A stretch of DNA of 64,000 nt from Bradyrhizobium sp. CCGUVB1N3 (GTDB taxonomy: Bacteria > Pseudomonadota > Alphaproteobacteria > Rhizobiales > Xanthobacteraceae): contig NZ_JANADR010000001.1 of the NCBI RefSeq assembly GCF_024199925.1, forward strand, positions 9,613,501 through 9,677,500, in the 5' to 3' direction. The notes under the pieces were generated by a model that saw only the letters and a program-made list of their open reading frames with translations, did no database searches and had not been told where the DNA came from. Position numbers and translations under genes: made by a program. Positions 1 to 8,776 of this stretch are shown in pieces (positions within the stretch are counted from its first letter, which is position 1; every line of letters begins with the position of its first letter).

Positions 1-406
1 GCGCGAGCATCTGCGGCTGACCGGGACCCATGTCGGCTGCGACACCTCGCAGTGCGGCGCCTGCGTCGTGCATCTCGACGGCAAGGCCGTGAAATCCTGC
101 ACCACGCTTGCGGTGATGGCCGACGGCCACGAGGTCAAGACCATTGAGGGGCTGGCCGCTGACGGCGCCCCGCTGCATCCGATGCAGGAGGCCTTCCGCG
201 AGCATCATGGCCTGCAGTGCGGCTTCTGCACCCCCGGCATGATCATGACCGCGATCGACATCGTCCATCGCAAGGGCCACGAGCTCGACGACCACACGAT
301 TCGCGAGGAGCTCGAAGGCAATCTCTGCCGCTGCACCGGCTACCAGAACATCGTCGCCTCGATCGCCGCCGGCGCGAAGGCGATGGCGAAATCCGACCTC
401 GCGTAA
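1..406 (+). CDS. coxS: Carbon monoxide dehydrogenase small subunit (2Fe-2S), 5' end outside window
   Basis: This is the iron-sulfur subunit of a CO-dehydrogenase-type molybdenum hydroxylase, which passes electrons from the molybdenum site to FAD. The reading frame is open from the window edge (frame 2), so the start lies outside. The plant-type 2Fe-2S signature [13 protein letters not shown] lies at about bases 32-70. The C-terminal [2Fe-2S] helical domain shows [10 protein letters not shown] and, further on, the paired Cys of [12 protein letters not shown]. All four ligands of the second cluster are present. It lies 39 bp before the FAD subunit gene. The order S then M suggests that the catalytic coxL lies just to the left. 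Without coxL, form I (true CO dehydrogenase) cannot be told from form II. Confidence 0.93.
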   Translation, partial: REHLRLTGTHVGCDTSQCGACVVHLDGKAVKSCTTLAVMADGHEVKTIEGLAADGAPLHPMQEAFREHHGLQCGFCTPGMIMTAIDIVHRKGHELDDHTIREELEGNLCRCTGYQNIVASIAAGAKAMAKSDLA

Positions 407-445
407 ACCGACACTCGCGCGCCTCTCGCGATCAGGAAGCCCATT

Positions 446-1252
446 ATGTACGAATTCAAATATCATCGCCCTGGGACCGTGCGGCAGGCGGCCAATCTGC
501 TGGTGAAGAATGAGGACGCCAAGGTGATCGCCGGCGGCCACACGCTGATTCCCGTGATGAAGCAGCGCCTCGCAAGCCCGCCGCATCTCGTCGACCTCTC
601 CCATATCGAAGGTCTCGACACGATCGAGATGAAGGGCCGTTCGCTGGTGATCGGCGCTACGGCGAAGCACGCCGATGTCGCGACGTCGGCCATCGTGGGC
701 GAGGTGATCCCGGCGCTCGCGAGCCTTGCCGGTGGCATCGGCGATCCCGCCGTCCGTCACAAGGGCACGATCGGCGGCTCGCTCGCCAACAACGACCCGA
801 CCGCGGACTATCCGGCGGCTGTGCTCGCGCTCGGCGCCACCATCGTCACCAACAAGCGCCGCCTGAAGGCGGAAGAGTACTTCCAGGGCCTGTTCTCGAC
901 CGCGCTCGAGGCCGACGAGATCATCACCAAGGTGATGTTCCCGCTGCCTAAAAAGGCGTCCTACGTCAAATTCCGCAACCAGGCCTCGCGCTATGCGCTG
1001 GTCGGCGTGTTCGTGGCACGGCGACCGTCGGATGTACGCGTCGCCGTCACCGGAGCCGGCTCGGATGGCGTCTTCCGCGTCACCGCGTTCGAGGAAGCGC
1101 TGAAGAAGCGGTTCGCGTCGAAGGCGATTGAAGGCATCGAGGTGCCGGCGGAAGGCCTCAACAGCGACATCCACGGCAGCGCCGAATACCGCGCACATCT
1201 CATCGGGGTGCTGACGCGGCGCGCCCTCGATGCCGCCAATGCCAAAGAGTGA
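446..1252 (+). CDS. coxM: Carbon monoxide dehydrogenase medium subunit (FAD-binding)
   Basis: A 268-aa flavoprotein subunit that carries FAD and hands electrons from the 2Fe-2S subunit to the external acceptor. The FAD-binding PCMH-type motif AGGHTLIPVMKQRLA lies near residues 29-43, and the second flavin motif GTIGGSLANNDPTADYP near residues 110-127. The C-terminal CO_deh_flav_C domain starts around residue 165. The length is normal for the family (about 265-290). It starts 39 bp after coxS and is followed 36 bp later by the MoxR-like coxD, so it is probably co-transcribed with both. Confidence 0.93.
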   Translation: MYEFKYHRPGTVRQAANLLVKNEDAKVIAGGHTLIPVMKQRLASPPHLVDLSHIEGLDTIEMKGRSLVIGATAKHADVATSAIVGEVIPALASLAGGIGDPAVRHKGTIGGSLANNDPTADYPAAVLALGATIVTNKRRLKAEEYFQGLFSTALEADEIITKVMFPLPKKASYVKFRNQASRYALVGVFVARRPSDVRVAVTGAGSDGVFRVTAFEEALKKRFASKAIEGIEVPAEGLNSDIHGSAEYRAHLIGVLTRRALDAANAKE

Positions 1253-1288
1253 TGGGCCCGGACCGGGCGTAGCGAGACTGGCTCTTTC

Positions 1289-2194
1289 ATGACTGCAGCG
1301 GCACTGCCGGCATCGGTCGATGCGATGCTCGAACTCCTCACTTCGCGCGGCTATCTCGCGGAGCGGTCGCTGGCGACGGTGACCTATCTGTCGCTGCGCA
1401 TGGGACGGCCGCTATTCCTCGAAGGCGAGGCGGGCGTCGGCAAGACCGAAATCGCAAAGGTGCTGTCGGCGGCGCTGGGGCGCAAGCTGATCCGCCTGCA
1501 ATGCTATGAGGGCCTCGACGTTTCGTCGGCGGTCTATGAGTGGAACAGCGCCGCGCAGATGATCGCGATCCGGATGGCGGAGGCCGCCGGCGATACCGAT
1601 CGCGAGCAGCTCTCGTCGGATATCTTCGCCGATCGTTATCTGATCAAGCGGCCGCTGCTCCAGGCGCTGGAGCCGGACGTTGCCGGCCCGCCGGTGCTGC
1701 TGATCGACGAACTCGATCGCGCCGACGAGGCGTTCGAGGCGTATCTGCTCGAAATCCTCAGCGACTTCCAGGTGACCATCCCCGAGTTCGGCACTGTGAA
1801 GGCGCCGCATCCGCCGATCGTCATCATCACCTCCAATCGCACCCGTGAGATCCACGACGCGCTGAAGCGGCGCTGTCTCTATCACTGGGTCGACTATCCC
1901 TCCGCCGAGCGCGAGCTCGCGATCATCAAGACGCGCGTGCCCGGCATCTCGGCAAAACTGTCGCAGCAGGTGGTGCGCTTCGTGCAGGCGCTGCGCAACC
2001 AGGATTTCTACAAGTCTCCGGGCGTCGCCGAGACCATCGATTGGGCGACGGCACTGTCCGAGCTCGACGCCCGCTCGCTGACGGCGCAGGTCGTCGGCGA
2101 CACGCTGGGCGCGCTGCTCAAGTATCAGGACGACATCGTCCGCATGCAGGGCGATGCCTTGCAGAAGGTCCTGAAGGACGCGACGAGCGAGTAG
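1289..2194 (+). CDS. coxD: MoxR-family AAA+ ATPase, CoxD-like
   Basis: A 301-aa MoxR-type AAA+ ATPase. In Oligotropha CoxD is needed to mature the [CuSMoO2] site of CO dehydrogenase, and a similar chaperone-like role is inferred here. Walker A GEAGVGKTE lies at about residues 46-54. Walker B VLLIDELDRADE lies around 135-146, and a sensor-1-like IITSNRTREIHD follows. It precedes a VWA-domain protein; MoxR/VWA pairs typically act together as a metal-cofactor insertion machine. A 112-bp gap holding a palindromic repeat separates it from coxE. Confidence 0.9.
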   Translation: MTAAALPASVDAMLELLTSRGYLAERSLATVTYLSLRMGRPLFLEGEAGVGKTEIAKVLSAALGRKLIRLQCYEGLDVSSAVYEWNSAAQMIAIRMAEAAGDTDREQLSSDIFADRYLIKRPLLQALEPDVAGPPVLLIDELDRADEAFEAYLLEILSDFQVTIPEFGTVKAPHPPIVIITSNRTREIHDALKRRCLYHWVDYPSAERELAIIKTRVPGISAKLSQQVVRFVQALRNQDFYKSPGVAETIDWATALSELDARSLTAQVVGDTLGALLKYQDDIVRMQGDALQKVLKDATSE

Positions 2195-2197
2195 CTG

Positions 2198-2288
2198 TCA
2201 TTCCGGGGCACGCGGAGCGTGAACCCGGAATCTCGCGCCGCAACTTCTGGATTCCGGGTTCGCGACTTCGTCGCGCCCCGGATTGACG
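2198..2288. repeat. Dispersed palindromic repeat, family A (copy 1)
   Basis: Composite inverted repeat that begins TCATTCCGGGGC and ends GCCCCGGATTGACG, with an internal pair CCCGGAATC / GATTCCGGG. Related copies occur at 16671, 35819, 42815, 48688, 55481 and 58967, always between genes. It lies inside the cox cluster, between coxD and coxE, and should form a stable RNA stem that could attenuate or stabilise the polycistronic message. Confidence 0.85.
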
Positions 2289-2306
2289 TGAGGGTAGGTT
2301 ACGAAC

Positions 2307-3509
2307 ATGGCCATCAATCACCTTGCGCCTGACAAGACCGAGCAGTTCGCCGATAACATCGTCGGCTTCGCCCGCGCGCTTCGTGCCGCCGGTCTTCCCG
2401 TCGGCCCTGGTGCGGTGATCGACGCTGTCAACGCGCTCCAGGTGATCGACATCGGCAGCCGCGCCGACGTCTTCACCACGCTGGAGGCGATCTTCGTCAA
2501 GCGCCACGAGCATGCGCTGATCTTCAGGCAGGCCTTCAACCTGTTCTTCCGGCCTTCCGAAGAGTGGAAGCACATGCTGGATTCGGTGCCGCTGCCGGAT
2601 CACGCCAAGAAGAAGCCGCCACCGGCCTCGCGCCGGGTCCAGGAGGCGCTGTCGCAGCCGCAGATGACGGAGACGCCGCAGCACCAGGAGCAGGATCTGC
2701 GCCTGTCGGTCTCCGACAAGGAGATCCTGCAGAAGAAAGACTTTGCGCAGATGAGTGCGGCCGAGATCAGCGAGGCGCTGCGCGCCATCGAGAGGATGAA
2801 GCTGCCGCAGGCCGAGCTACTGACGCGGCGGCAGCGGCCCGATCGGCGCGGGCTGCGCCTCGACCTGCGCCGAACCTTGCGGGCCTCGCTGCACACCGGC
2901 GGCGACATCATCGACATTCACCGCCTCGGGCGGATCGAGAAGCCGGCGCCGATCGTGGCGCTCCTCGATATCTCGGGCTCGATGAGCGAGTACACGCGGC
3001 TGTTCCTGCACTTCCTCCATGCCATCACGGATGCCCGCAAGCGCGTCTCCGTGTTCCTGTTCGGCACCCGCCTCACCAACGTCACCCGTGCGCTGCGCCA
3101 GCGCGATCCGGACGAGGCGCTGGCAAGCTGTTCGGCGGCGGTGGAGGATTGGGCCGGCGGCACGCGGATTGCGACCTCACTGCACAACTTCAACAAATTG
3201 TGGGCGCGGCGTGTGCTGAGCCAGGGCGCGATCGTGCTCCTGATCTCCGACGGGCTGGAGCGTGAAGCCGATTCCAAGCTCGCCTTCGAGATGGACCGGC
3301 TGCACCGGTCCTGCCGCCGGCTGATCTGGCTGAACCCGCTGCTCAGGTTCGGCGGCTTCGAGGCCAAGGCGCAGGGCATCAAAATGATGCTGCCCCACGT
3401 TGACGAATTCCGGCCGGTGCATAATTTGAGTTCGATCCAGGAGCTGATCAAGACGCTCTCCCAGCCGCTGCCGCCGCATCACCGCAGCCTGATCCGTTCC
3501 GCAGCTTGA
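2307..3509 (+). CDS. coxE: VWA-domain protein, CoxE-like
   Basis: A 400-aa protein with a C-terminal von Willebrand factor A (VWA_CoxE) domain. The metal-ion-dependent adhesion site DISGSMSEYT sits near residue 220. The N-terminal half is helical and charged, with a proline-rich linker (HAKKKPPPASRR). In the CO dehydrogenase system CoxE is a membrane-associated partner of the CoxD ATPase in assembling the copper/molybdenum active site. That function is inherited from the family rather than shown here. It is followed 10 bp later by the XdhC-like gene. Confidence 0.9.
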   Translation: MAINHLAPDKTEQFADNIVGFARALRAAGLPVGPGAVIDAVNALQVIDIGSRADVFTTLEAIFVKRHEHALIFRQAFNLFFRPSEEWKHMLDSVPLPDHAKKKPPPASRRVQEALSQPQMTETPQHQEQDLRLSVSDKEILQKKDFAQMSAAEISEALRAIERMKLPQAELLTRRQRPDRRGLRLDLRRTLRASLHTGGDIIDIHRLGRIEKPAPIVALLDISGSMSEYTRLFLHFLHAITDARKRVSVFLFGTRLTNVTRALRQRDPDEALASCSAAVEDWAGGTRIATSLHNFNKLWARRVLSQGAIVLLISDGLEREADSKLAFEMDRLHRSCRRLIWLNPLLRFGGFEAKAQGIKMMLPHVDEFRPVHNLSSIQELIKTLSQPLPPHHRSLIRSAA

Positions 3510-3519
3510 GAGGTAGGCC

Positions 3520-3843
3520 ATGCTCGATCGCGACGAGGATATCCTGAAGGCGGCGGAGGACTGGCAGAAGGCCGGCCATGGCGTCGCCCTCGCAACGGTG
3601 GTGGAGACCTGGGGCTCGGCGCCGCGGCCGGCGGGCTCGAGCCTCGTCATCAACGACGACGGCACCTTTCTGGGCTCCGTCTCGGGCGGGTGCGTCGAAG
3701 GAGCCGTGGTCACCGAGGCCATGGACGTGATCCAGAGCGGCAAGCCAAGAATGCTGGAGTTCGGCGTTGCCGACGAGACCGCCTGGAATGTCGGGTTGTC
3801 CTGTGGCGGCACCATCCGCGTCTTCGTCGAGAAGGTCGGCTAG
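3520..3843 (+). CDS. XdhC/CoxI family protein, N-terminal-domain type (CoxF-like)
   Basis: A 107-aa protein matching the N-terminal XdhC_CoxI domain alone. Visible motifs are ATVVETWGSAPRPAGS, the SVSGGCVEGAV loop and the C-terminal LSCGGTIRVFVE, whose Cys is conserved in the family. XdhC proteins bind molybdenum cofactor and help sulfurate or insert it into molybdenum hydroxylases. In XdhC proper this domain is fused to a Rossmann domain. Here that second half is the next gene, starting 2 bp downstream, so the two products probably work as one split protein. Confidence 0.88.
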   Translation: MLDRDEDILKAAEDWQKAGHGVALATVVETWGSAPRPAGSSLVINDDGTFLGSVSGGCVEGAVVTEAMDVIQSGKPRMLEFGVADETAWNVGLSCGGTIRVFVEKVG

Positions 3844-3845
3844 CC

Positions 3846-4547
3846 GTGAAGCTGGAAACCCTGCACGAACTCAATGCCGAGCGCGCCGCGCGGCGGCCGG
3901 TCATTCTCGTCACCGACACCGAGAGCGGCGAGCAGCGGCTGGTGAAGGCCGGTGATTTTGCCAAGGACCCGCTGCGCGCCGAGCTGGAAAAACAGCTCCG
4001 CATGGGCAAGAGCGGCAACGTCGAGGCCGCCGGCAAGAAGCTGTTCCTCAACGTCTATGCGCCGACCGCGAAGATGGTGATCATCGGCGCCGTCCATATC
4101 AGCCAGGCGCTGGCGCCGATGGCGCGCTCGCTCGGCTATGACGTCACGGTCGTCGACCCCCGCACGGCCTTTGCGAGCCCCGAGCGATTCCCGGACGTGC
4201 CGCTGATCGCGGAGTGGCCCGACGTCGCGCTGCCGCCGCTCAACATCGACCACTACACCGCCTTCGTCGCGCTGACCCACGATCCCAAGATCGACGATCC
4301 CGCGCTGCTGCACGCCTTCGAGCGTGACTGCTTCTATATCGGCGCGCTCGGCTCGCGGAAGACGCACGCCAAGCGCGGCGACCGGCTGCGGGCGCAGGGC
4401 GCGAAGGATTCCGATATCGCGCGCATCCACGCGCCCATTGGCCTCGCGATCGGCGCGGTCTCGCCATCCGAGATCGCGGTGTCGATCATGGCCGAGATCA
4501 CGGCGCAGCTGCGCCTGCCTCCGAAAGAAAAAGAAGAAGCGGCATGA
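3846..4547 (+). CDS. XdhC family protein, C-terminal Rossmann type (CoxI-like)
   Basis: A 233-aa protein. The GTG at 3846 is chosen because it lies 2 bp after the preceding stop and gives the natural start MKLETLHELNAERAAR; the frame is open further upstream but overlaps the previous gene. It contains the XdhC Rossmann domain: MVIIGAVHISQALAPMA, VVDPRTAFASPERFP, FVALTHDPKIDDPAL and FYIGALGSRKTHAKR. The C-terminal GLAIGAVSPSEIAVSIMAE is typical of the family. It is predicted to hold or sulfurate molybdenum cofactor for the CO-dehydrogenase-like enzyme. Its stop overlaps the start of the next gene (ATGA at 4544), indicating translational coupling. Confidence 0.88.
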   Translation: MKLETLHELNAERAARRPVILVTDTESGEQRLVKAGDFAKDPLRAELEKQLRMGKSGNVEAAGKKLFLNVYAPTAKMVIIGAVHISQALAPMARSLGYDVTVVDPRTAFASPERFPDVPLIAEWPDVALPPLNIDHYTAFVALTHDPKIDDPALLHAFERDCFYIGALGSRKTHAKRGDRLRAQGAKDSDIARIHAPIGLAIGAVSPSEIAVSIMAEITAQLRLPPKEKEEAA

Positions 4548-6148
4548 AGTTCGGCCCGGCGAGTCCGAAGGATGCGATCGGCGGGGTGACCGTCCATACC
4601 CTGCGCCAGGGACCGCTGGTGCTGAAGAAGGGCACGACGATCGGGCCTGCCGAGGTCGAGGCGCTCACGCGCGCCGGCATCAAGGACATCGTCGTGGTGC
4701 GCATGGAGCAGGGAGACGTCTCCGAGGACGTCGCGGCCGCCGGCATTGCGGAGGCCGTCGGTGGCGAGGGCATCCATGTCGAGCGTGCCTTCACCGGCCG
4801 CGCCAATCTGTTCGCGGCGCGCCCGGGCGTGCTGGTGATCGACCGCGCTGCGGTCGATCGCATCAACAATGTCGACGAAGCCATCACCTTTGCAACGCTG
4901 TCCGCCTTCAAGCCGGTGGTCGAGGGCGAGATGGTCGGCACGGTCAAGATCATCCCGTTCGGCGTCGAAGGAACGTTGCGCGATGCTGCGGTGAAAGCGG
5001 CCGGCCGCAACGTGTTGCAAGTCGCACCCTACATGATCAAGCGTGTCGGCGTCGTCTCGACGCTGCTGCCGGGGCTCTCCTCCAAGGTCGTCGACAAGAC
5101 GCTCCGCGTCACCGCCGAGCGGCTCGCGCCGGCCGGCGCCACCATCATCGCCGAGCGGCGGGTGCCGCACGAGGAGACGGCGCTGTCGGCTGCGATCAAG
5201 GAGCTGCTCGGACTTGGCGCCGAGCTCGTCATCGTGTTCGGGGCCTCCGCGATCGCGGATCGCCGCGACGTGATCCCGGCGGCAATCACCGAAATCGGCG
5301 GCGCGATCGAGCATTTCGGCATGCCCGTCGATCCCGGCAATCTGCTGCTGATCGGCCGCGCCGGCCACGTGCCCGTGCTGGGCGCGCCGGGCTGTGCGCG
5401 CTCGCCGGTCGAGAACGGCTTTGACTGGGTGTTGATGCGGTTACTCGCCGGCATCAAGGTGACGCGCGCCGAGCTGATGGGCATGGGCGTCGGGGGCCTG
5501 TTGATGGAGATCGTCACGCGGCCGCAGCCGCGCGCAAAACCCGAGACCGAAGGCAACAGCCACGTCGCGGCGATCGTGCTCGCGGCCGGGCGATCGACCC
5601 GGATGGGCGGGCCGAACAAGCTGCTCGCCGAGCTCGAGGGCAAGAAGCTGGTGCGGATCGCGACCGAACAGGTGCTGGCCTCGAAGGCGTCCGAGGTGAT
5701 CGTCGTCACCGGCCATCAGGCCGAGCTGGTCGAGCAGGCGCTCAGCGGATTGAAGGTGAAGTTCGTTCGCAATCCGGATTTTGCTGGCGGCATCGCAAGC
5801 TCGGTCAAGGCCGGCATCGCGGCCGTGCCGGAGACCTGTGATGGCGCGCTGGTCTGCCTCGGCGATATGCCGCTGATCGATGCCGGCCTGATCGACCGCC
5901 TGATCGACAGTTTTGCACCCGACCGCGGCAATCTGATCGCAATACCCGTGAGCGAGGGCCGCCGCGGCAATCCCGTGCTGTGGTCGCGCCGCTTCTTCAG
6001 CGAATTGATGACGCTCGACGGTGACATCGGCGCGCGCCATCTGATCGCCAAGCATGCGGAAGTCGTCGCCGAAGTGCCCGTCGACGGCGAGAGCGCCTTC
6101 CTCGACATCGATACGCCGCAGGCGCTGGAAGCGGTGAGACGCGGATGA
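4544..6148 (+). CDS. Fused molybdopterin-binding (MoeA/Mog-like) and MobA-like nucleotidyltransferase
   Basis: A 534-aa two-domain protein. Residues 1 to about 340 form a molybdopterin-binding (MoaB/Mog-like) region, with RVGVVSTLLPGLSSKVVDKT, ELVIVFGASAIADRRDVIP and PVDPGNLLLIGRAGHVPVLG. Residues from about 343 to 534 form a MobA/MocA-like nucleotidyltransferase, with AAIVLAAGRSTRMGGPNKLL and LVCLGDMPLID. MocA makes molybdopterin cytosine dinucleotide, the cofactor form used by CO-dehydrogenase-type enzymes. The protein therefore probably makes the dedicated MCD cofactor for this cluster. The start overlaps the preceding stop (ATGA). It is the last cox-type gene and is followed by a family B repeat. 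Confidence 0.9.
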   Translation: MKFGPASPKDAIGGVTVHTLRQGPLVLKKGTTIGPAEVEALTRAGIKDIVVVRMEQGDVSEDVAAAGIAEAVGGEGIHVERAFTGRANLFAARPGVLVIDRAAVDRINNVDEAITFATLSAFKPVVEGEMVGTVKIIPFGVEGTLRDAAVKAAGRNVLQVAPYMIKRVGVVSTLLPGLSSKVVDKTLRVTAERLAPAGATIIAERRVPHEETALSAAIKELLGLGAELVIVFGASAIADRRDVIPAAITEIGGAIEHFGMPVDPGNLLLIGRAGHVPVLGAPGCARSPVENGFDWVLMRLLAGIKVTRAELMGMGVGGLLMEIVTRPQPRAKPETEGNSHVAAIVLAAGRSTRMGGPNKLLAELEGKKLVRIATEQVLASKASEVIVVTGHQAELVEQALSGLKVKFVRNPDFAGGIASSVKAGIAAVPETCDGALVCLGDMPLIDAGLIDRLIDSFAPDRGNLIAIPVSEGRRGNPVLWSRRFFSELMTLDGDIGARHLIAKHAEVVAEVPVDGESAFLDIDTPQALEAVRRG

Positions 6149-6152
6149 TTCC

Positions 6153-6244
6153 GTAGGGTGGGCAAAGCGAAGCGTGCCCACCACTTCTCCCTCAATCCGC
6201 GAAAGATGGTGGGCACGGCGCAAGAGCGCCTTTGCCCACCCTAC
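6153..6244. repeat. Dispersed inverted repeat, family B (copy 1)
   Basis: Starts GTAGGGTGGGCAAAGCG and ends CGCCTTTGCCCACCCTAC, with an internal GTGCCCACCA / TGGTGGGCAC pair. The outer arms are nearly perfect reverse complements, so the whole unit can fold into a long bent hairpin. Related copies lie at 42111 and 57243. It immediately follows the cox-cluster stop codon and may serve as its 3' end. Confidence 0.85.
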
Positions 6245-6357
6245 AAATCGGGTCTCCTCGTCGCCTCCCAATCGCCCGATTTCAACCACTCGTTCACCAT
6301 CTGGAAACGACCGGCCGATAGAGTCCCCTCCGCCTGCCTCGGGGGAGGGGAATATCC

Positions 6358-6747
6358 ATGGCTTCGAACGTCGTCGCGCGCCGTTGCGCGATGTTTTTCT
6401 TTGGGCTGAGCGTTATCGTGGCAGGAGCCCGCTACGTCACGGATGCGCACGCTGCCGGCGCCTTCGCGGTCGGCAAATGCGGGGCCTACGGCCACGCCTA
6501 CGACTTCTCCGGCGAAGCCGCGGCGCGCGCAGCAGCACAGAAGCAGTGCAAGGGCGAGTGCACGACCGTGACCATGAAGCGCGCCTGCGCCGCGATGGCG
6601 ATCGATCTCGCCAACCCCTGCGGCGCCTACGGCTATGCCGTGAAGCCGAAGATATCGAGCACGCTCAACGCCGCCACGCGCGAATGCTACAAATATGGCG
6701 GCAAGGAATGCGTGATCCGCGCCTGGGCCTGCGACGCCAAAGGTTGA
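6358..6747 (+). CDS. Exported DUF4189-type small protein
   Basis: A 129-aa protein with an N-terminal hydrophobic segment (about residues 9-26, FFFGLSVIVAGARYV) ending in DAHAAG, which looks like a signal peptide. The mature part has six cysteines in a repeated pattern: KCGAYGHAYDF, KQCKGECTTVT, RACAAMAID, NPCGAYGYAV, RECYKYGGKEC and AWACD. This is the DUF4189 arrangement of small disulfide-bonded exported proteins. No function is known for the family. The start ATG at 6358 follows a GGGGAGGGG purine tract 5 bp upstream. Confidence 0.75.
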   Translation: MASNVVARRCAMFFFGLSVIVAGARYVTDAHAAGAFAVGKCGAYGHAYDFSGEAAARAAAQKQCKGECTTVTMKRACAAMAIDLANPCGAYGYAVKPKISSTLNAATRECYKYGGKECVIRAWACDAKG

Positions 6748-6787
6748 AGTCTGCATCCTCCGCGGTGGCTTGCGGTGGCCTGACCGA

Positions 6788-8581
6788 TCAGGCCTCCGCC
6801 TCGATCGACCAGGGGACTTTCGCTTTCACGAAGTCCGACCACACTTTCCTAAGGCGCGGTTCGGTGCCGACCATCGCGTGTGCCTGCCAGCCGGCGATCG
6901 CGGCAGCCGCAGTGCTGCCGCTTGCGGACTCCATGCCGATATCCGCGAGCAGCGAAGCCGTTGCCGCCATGTCGTTGTAGATGCCGAGCTCGTGCTGCAG
7001 ATCGGCCAGCCGGTCGGAGAAGCGCGTTGCGGACTTGCGCTGTCCGTAGAGCGGCAATAGGAAATCGGCGACATAGCGCAGTTTCTTGACGGCCAGCCGC
7101 AAGCGGTGCAACTCTTCAGCCGTGAGCGACTTGAAGCGGCGGCCGCGCTTGAGCACCTTCGCATGCTGGGTCGACAGGATGCGCCGCGCGAAATTCATGG
7201 CTGGCTCGGCCAGTTGCGCGAGTTGCTCCGCAGCGACGTCGCCGCGCCAGCCGCGCGCTTCGATCCAGCCGCCAAGCCCGATCACGAAATACGAGGCCCG
7301 TCGGTCGGTCAGCGCCAGGCGCGCCTTGTCGTATGAGTCGGTGCGGTGCTGCTCTGCGGCCCGCTCCAGCGCGTCGAAGCCGGCGATCGAGGGGCAGCCT
7401 TGCGCGACGGTGCGCAGTGTCTCGTGCTGGAAGACGTCCCACTCGCGTGCGGCGGAGAGATTTTGTCCCAGCCACTTGGCGTCTGCGCGCAGCAGGTCGA
7501 GCTTGCTCACCGGCAGGACCGATTGCATCAGGTGCATGGCGGATCGGAGGCGCCGCAGCGCGACGCGAAGCTGATGAATCCCTTCGGGATTGCGGCCGTC
7601 CTCGGCGGCGGGAAGCGACTGGAGAAGATGAAGGAGGCAGGCGCGCAGGATCGCGGCAAAGGTCTCATCGAGGGAGGCCGATGGGTCGAGGCGCAGCTTG
7701 CGCGGCCTTCTTGCCGTCGGCGGGGTGTCGGCGGCGAGGTCAAATCCGCGCGCCGATTTGCTGCGGATGGATGGTCTGACCGGCCCATGCTCGGCGAGCC
7801 GCAGGGCAAGCTCGTAGATCGCAGACGCGCTGCCGGACTTGAGCTCGAGCTCGATCTCGCTGACCGGCATCGATCGATCGCCGGATTTGAGGAAGCCCTG
7901 GTCGAACGCGACCTCCACCGTGCCTGATGGCAGGTCGATGATGCGCTGACGCCGGTGGATGTCGGTGGTGAAGACCGCCTCGAGCGGACGACGATCGAGA
8001 CCGGCGCGCAGCTTCTCCGGGATGAACGGCAGTGCCAGCGCGATATCGGGAGCAGCGGATGGTACGCTCGCCTCCCACTCGCCACGTCGGAGCGGATCGT
8101 TCGCGGAGTCGGCCTTCACGGTCTGCGTGAATCGCGCGCCGCTCTGGCGGACCCTGAAGCTCAATCCGTTGCGCTGAAGCGCACGCTTGGGCGTATCGTA
8201 GTAGACGGCCTTGAGGTGCTTTCGCGTACCATTGCTGCGCGCGTTCGCCGCGATGATCGGTGCATTGTTGAAGTCCGCCAGGCGATCGGCGTCCACAAGC
8301 AGCTTGAGCTCGAGTTCGGTGGTGCGTGGAGCAACGTCGCCAGAGGTTTCGGGGCGAGGTGCCTCGGCACGAGCTTCGTCAGCACCAATATCTTCGGTGC
8401 GCAACGGCTCGCTGCGAAAAAAGTCGGCTTGAACGAGTTCCAGCGAGTTGGGCGCTTGCTTCTTGCTGGTAGCGATAGGGGCCCTGGTTTTCTTTTTGAT
8501 CTCCGGAGCGAGATGACCGTTCGGCTCGGCTACGCTCCGCACGGTTTCGAGGGCCGGCTTTATCGCGCCAGTTTCCGACAT
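6788..8581 (-). CDS. CYTH and CHAD domain protein (polyphosphate-linked)
   Basis: A 597-aa protein counted from the ATG at 8581; the frame is open to a TTG at 8665. An acidic, low-complexity N-terminal region (residues 1-85) precedes a CYTH domain that opens with the ExExK signature ELELK at 89-93. CYTH enzymes hydrolyse triphosphate substrates in a tunnel. A C-terminal CHAD domain follows, with the conserved histidine helices IHQLRVALRRLRSAMHLM and ELHRLRLAVKKLRYV. CHAD binds polyphosphate. A Pho box lies only 9 bp before the ATG, so either the message is nearly leaderless or translation begins lower, for instance at the in-frame GTG at 8542. Regulation by phosphate starvation is likely. Confidence 0.88.
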   Translation of the reverse strand: MSETGAIKPALETVRSVAEPNGHLAPEIKKKTRAPIATSKKQAPNSLELVQADFFRSEPLRTEDIGADEARAEAPRPETSGDVAPRTTELELKLLVDADRLADFNNAPIIAANARSNGTRKHLKAVYYDTPKRALQRNGLSFRVRQSGARFTQTVKADSANDPLRRGEWEASVPSAAPDIALALPFIPEKLRAGLDRRPLEAVFTTDIHRRQRIIDLPSGTVEVAFDQGFLKSGDRSMPVSEIELELKSGSASAIYELALRLAEHGPVRPSIRSKSARGFDLAADTPPTARRPRKLRLDPSASLDETFAAILRACLLHLLQSLPAAEDGRNPEGIHQLRVALRRLRSAMHLMQSVLPVSKLDLLRADAKWLGQNLSAAREWDVFQHETLRTVAQGCPSIAGFDALERAAEQHRTDSYDKARLALTDRRASYFVIGLGGWIEARGWRGDVAAEQLAQLAEPAMNFARRILSTQHAKVLKRGRRFKSLTAEELHRLRLAVKKLRYVADFLLPLYGQRKSATRFSDRLADLQHELGIYNDMAATASLLADIGMESASGSTAAAAIAGWQAHAMVGTEPRLRKVWSDFVKAKVPWSIEAEA

Positions 8582-8590
8582 GTAATTCTT

Positions 8591-8608
8591 GTGACAGTTT
8601 GATGACAG
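8591..8608 (-). promoter_or_regulatory. Pho box (PhoB binding site) ahead of the CYTH-CHAD gene
   Basis: Read on the minus strand the site is CTGTCATCAAACTGTCAC: two 7-bp CTGTCAY direct repeats separated by 4 bp. It matches every repeat position of the PhoB consensus. It sits 9 bp upstream of the ATG at 8581 and points towards the CYTH-CHAD gene. It falls inside the longer reading frame that would begin at TTG 8665, which argues against that start. Confidence 0.85.
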
Positions 8609-8776
8609 GTGCCGATATATATCCGACTCTGTTCGAGCGGGGAAGCGGTCCCCGGTTGCATTCAACTTGAAACTTTCGAATTGTGATCAATAGGTCAAAT
8701 CACATTACATTCGGCCTCGGACAATGCTCGCGCGAGGAATCTTATTTCTCGATGCGCGGGATGCGTGGGGGAGGTC

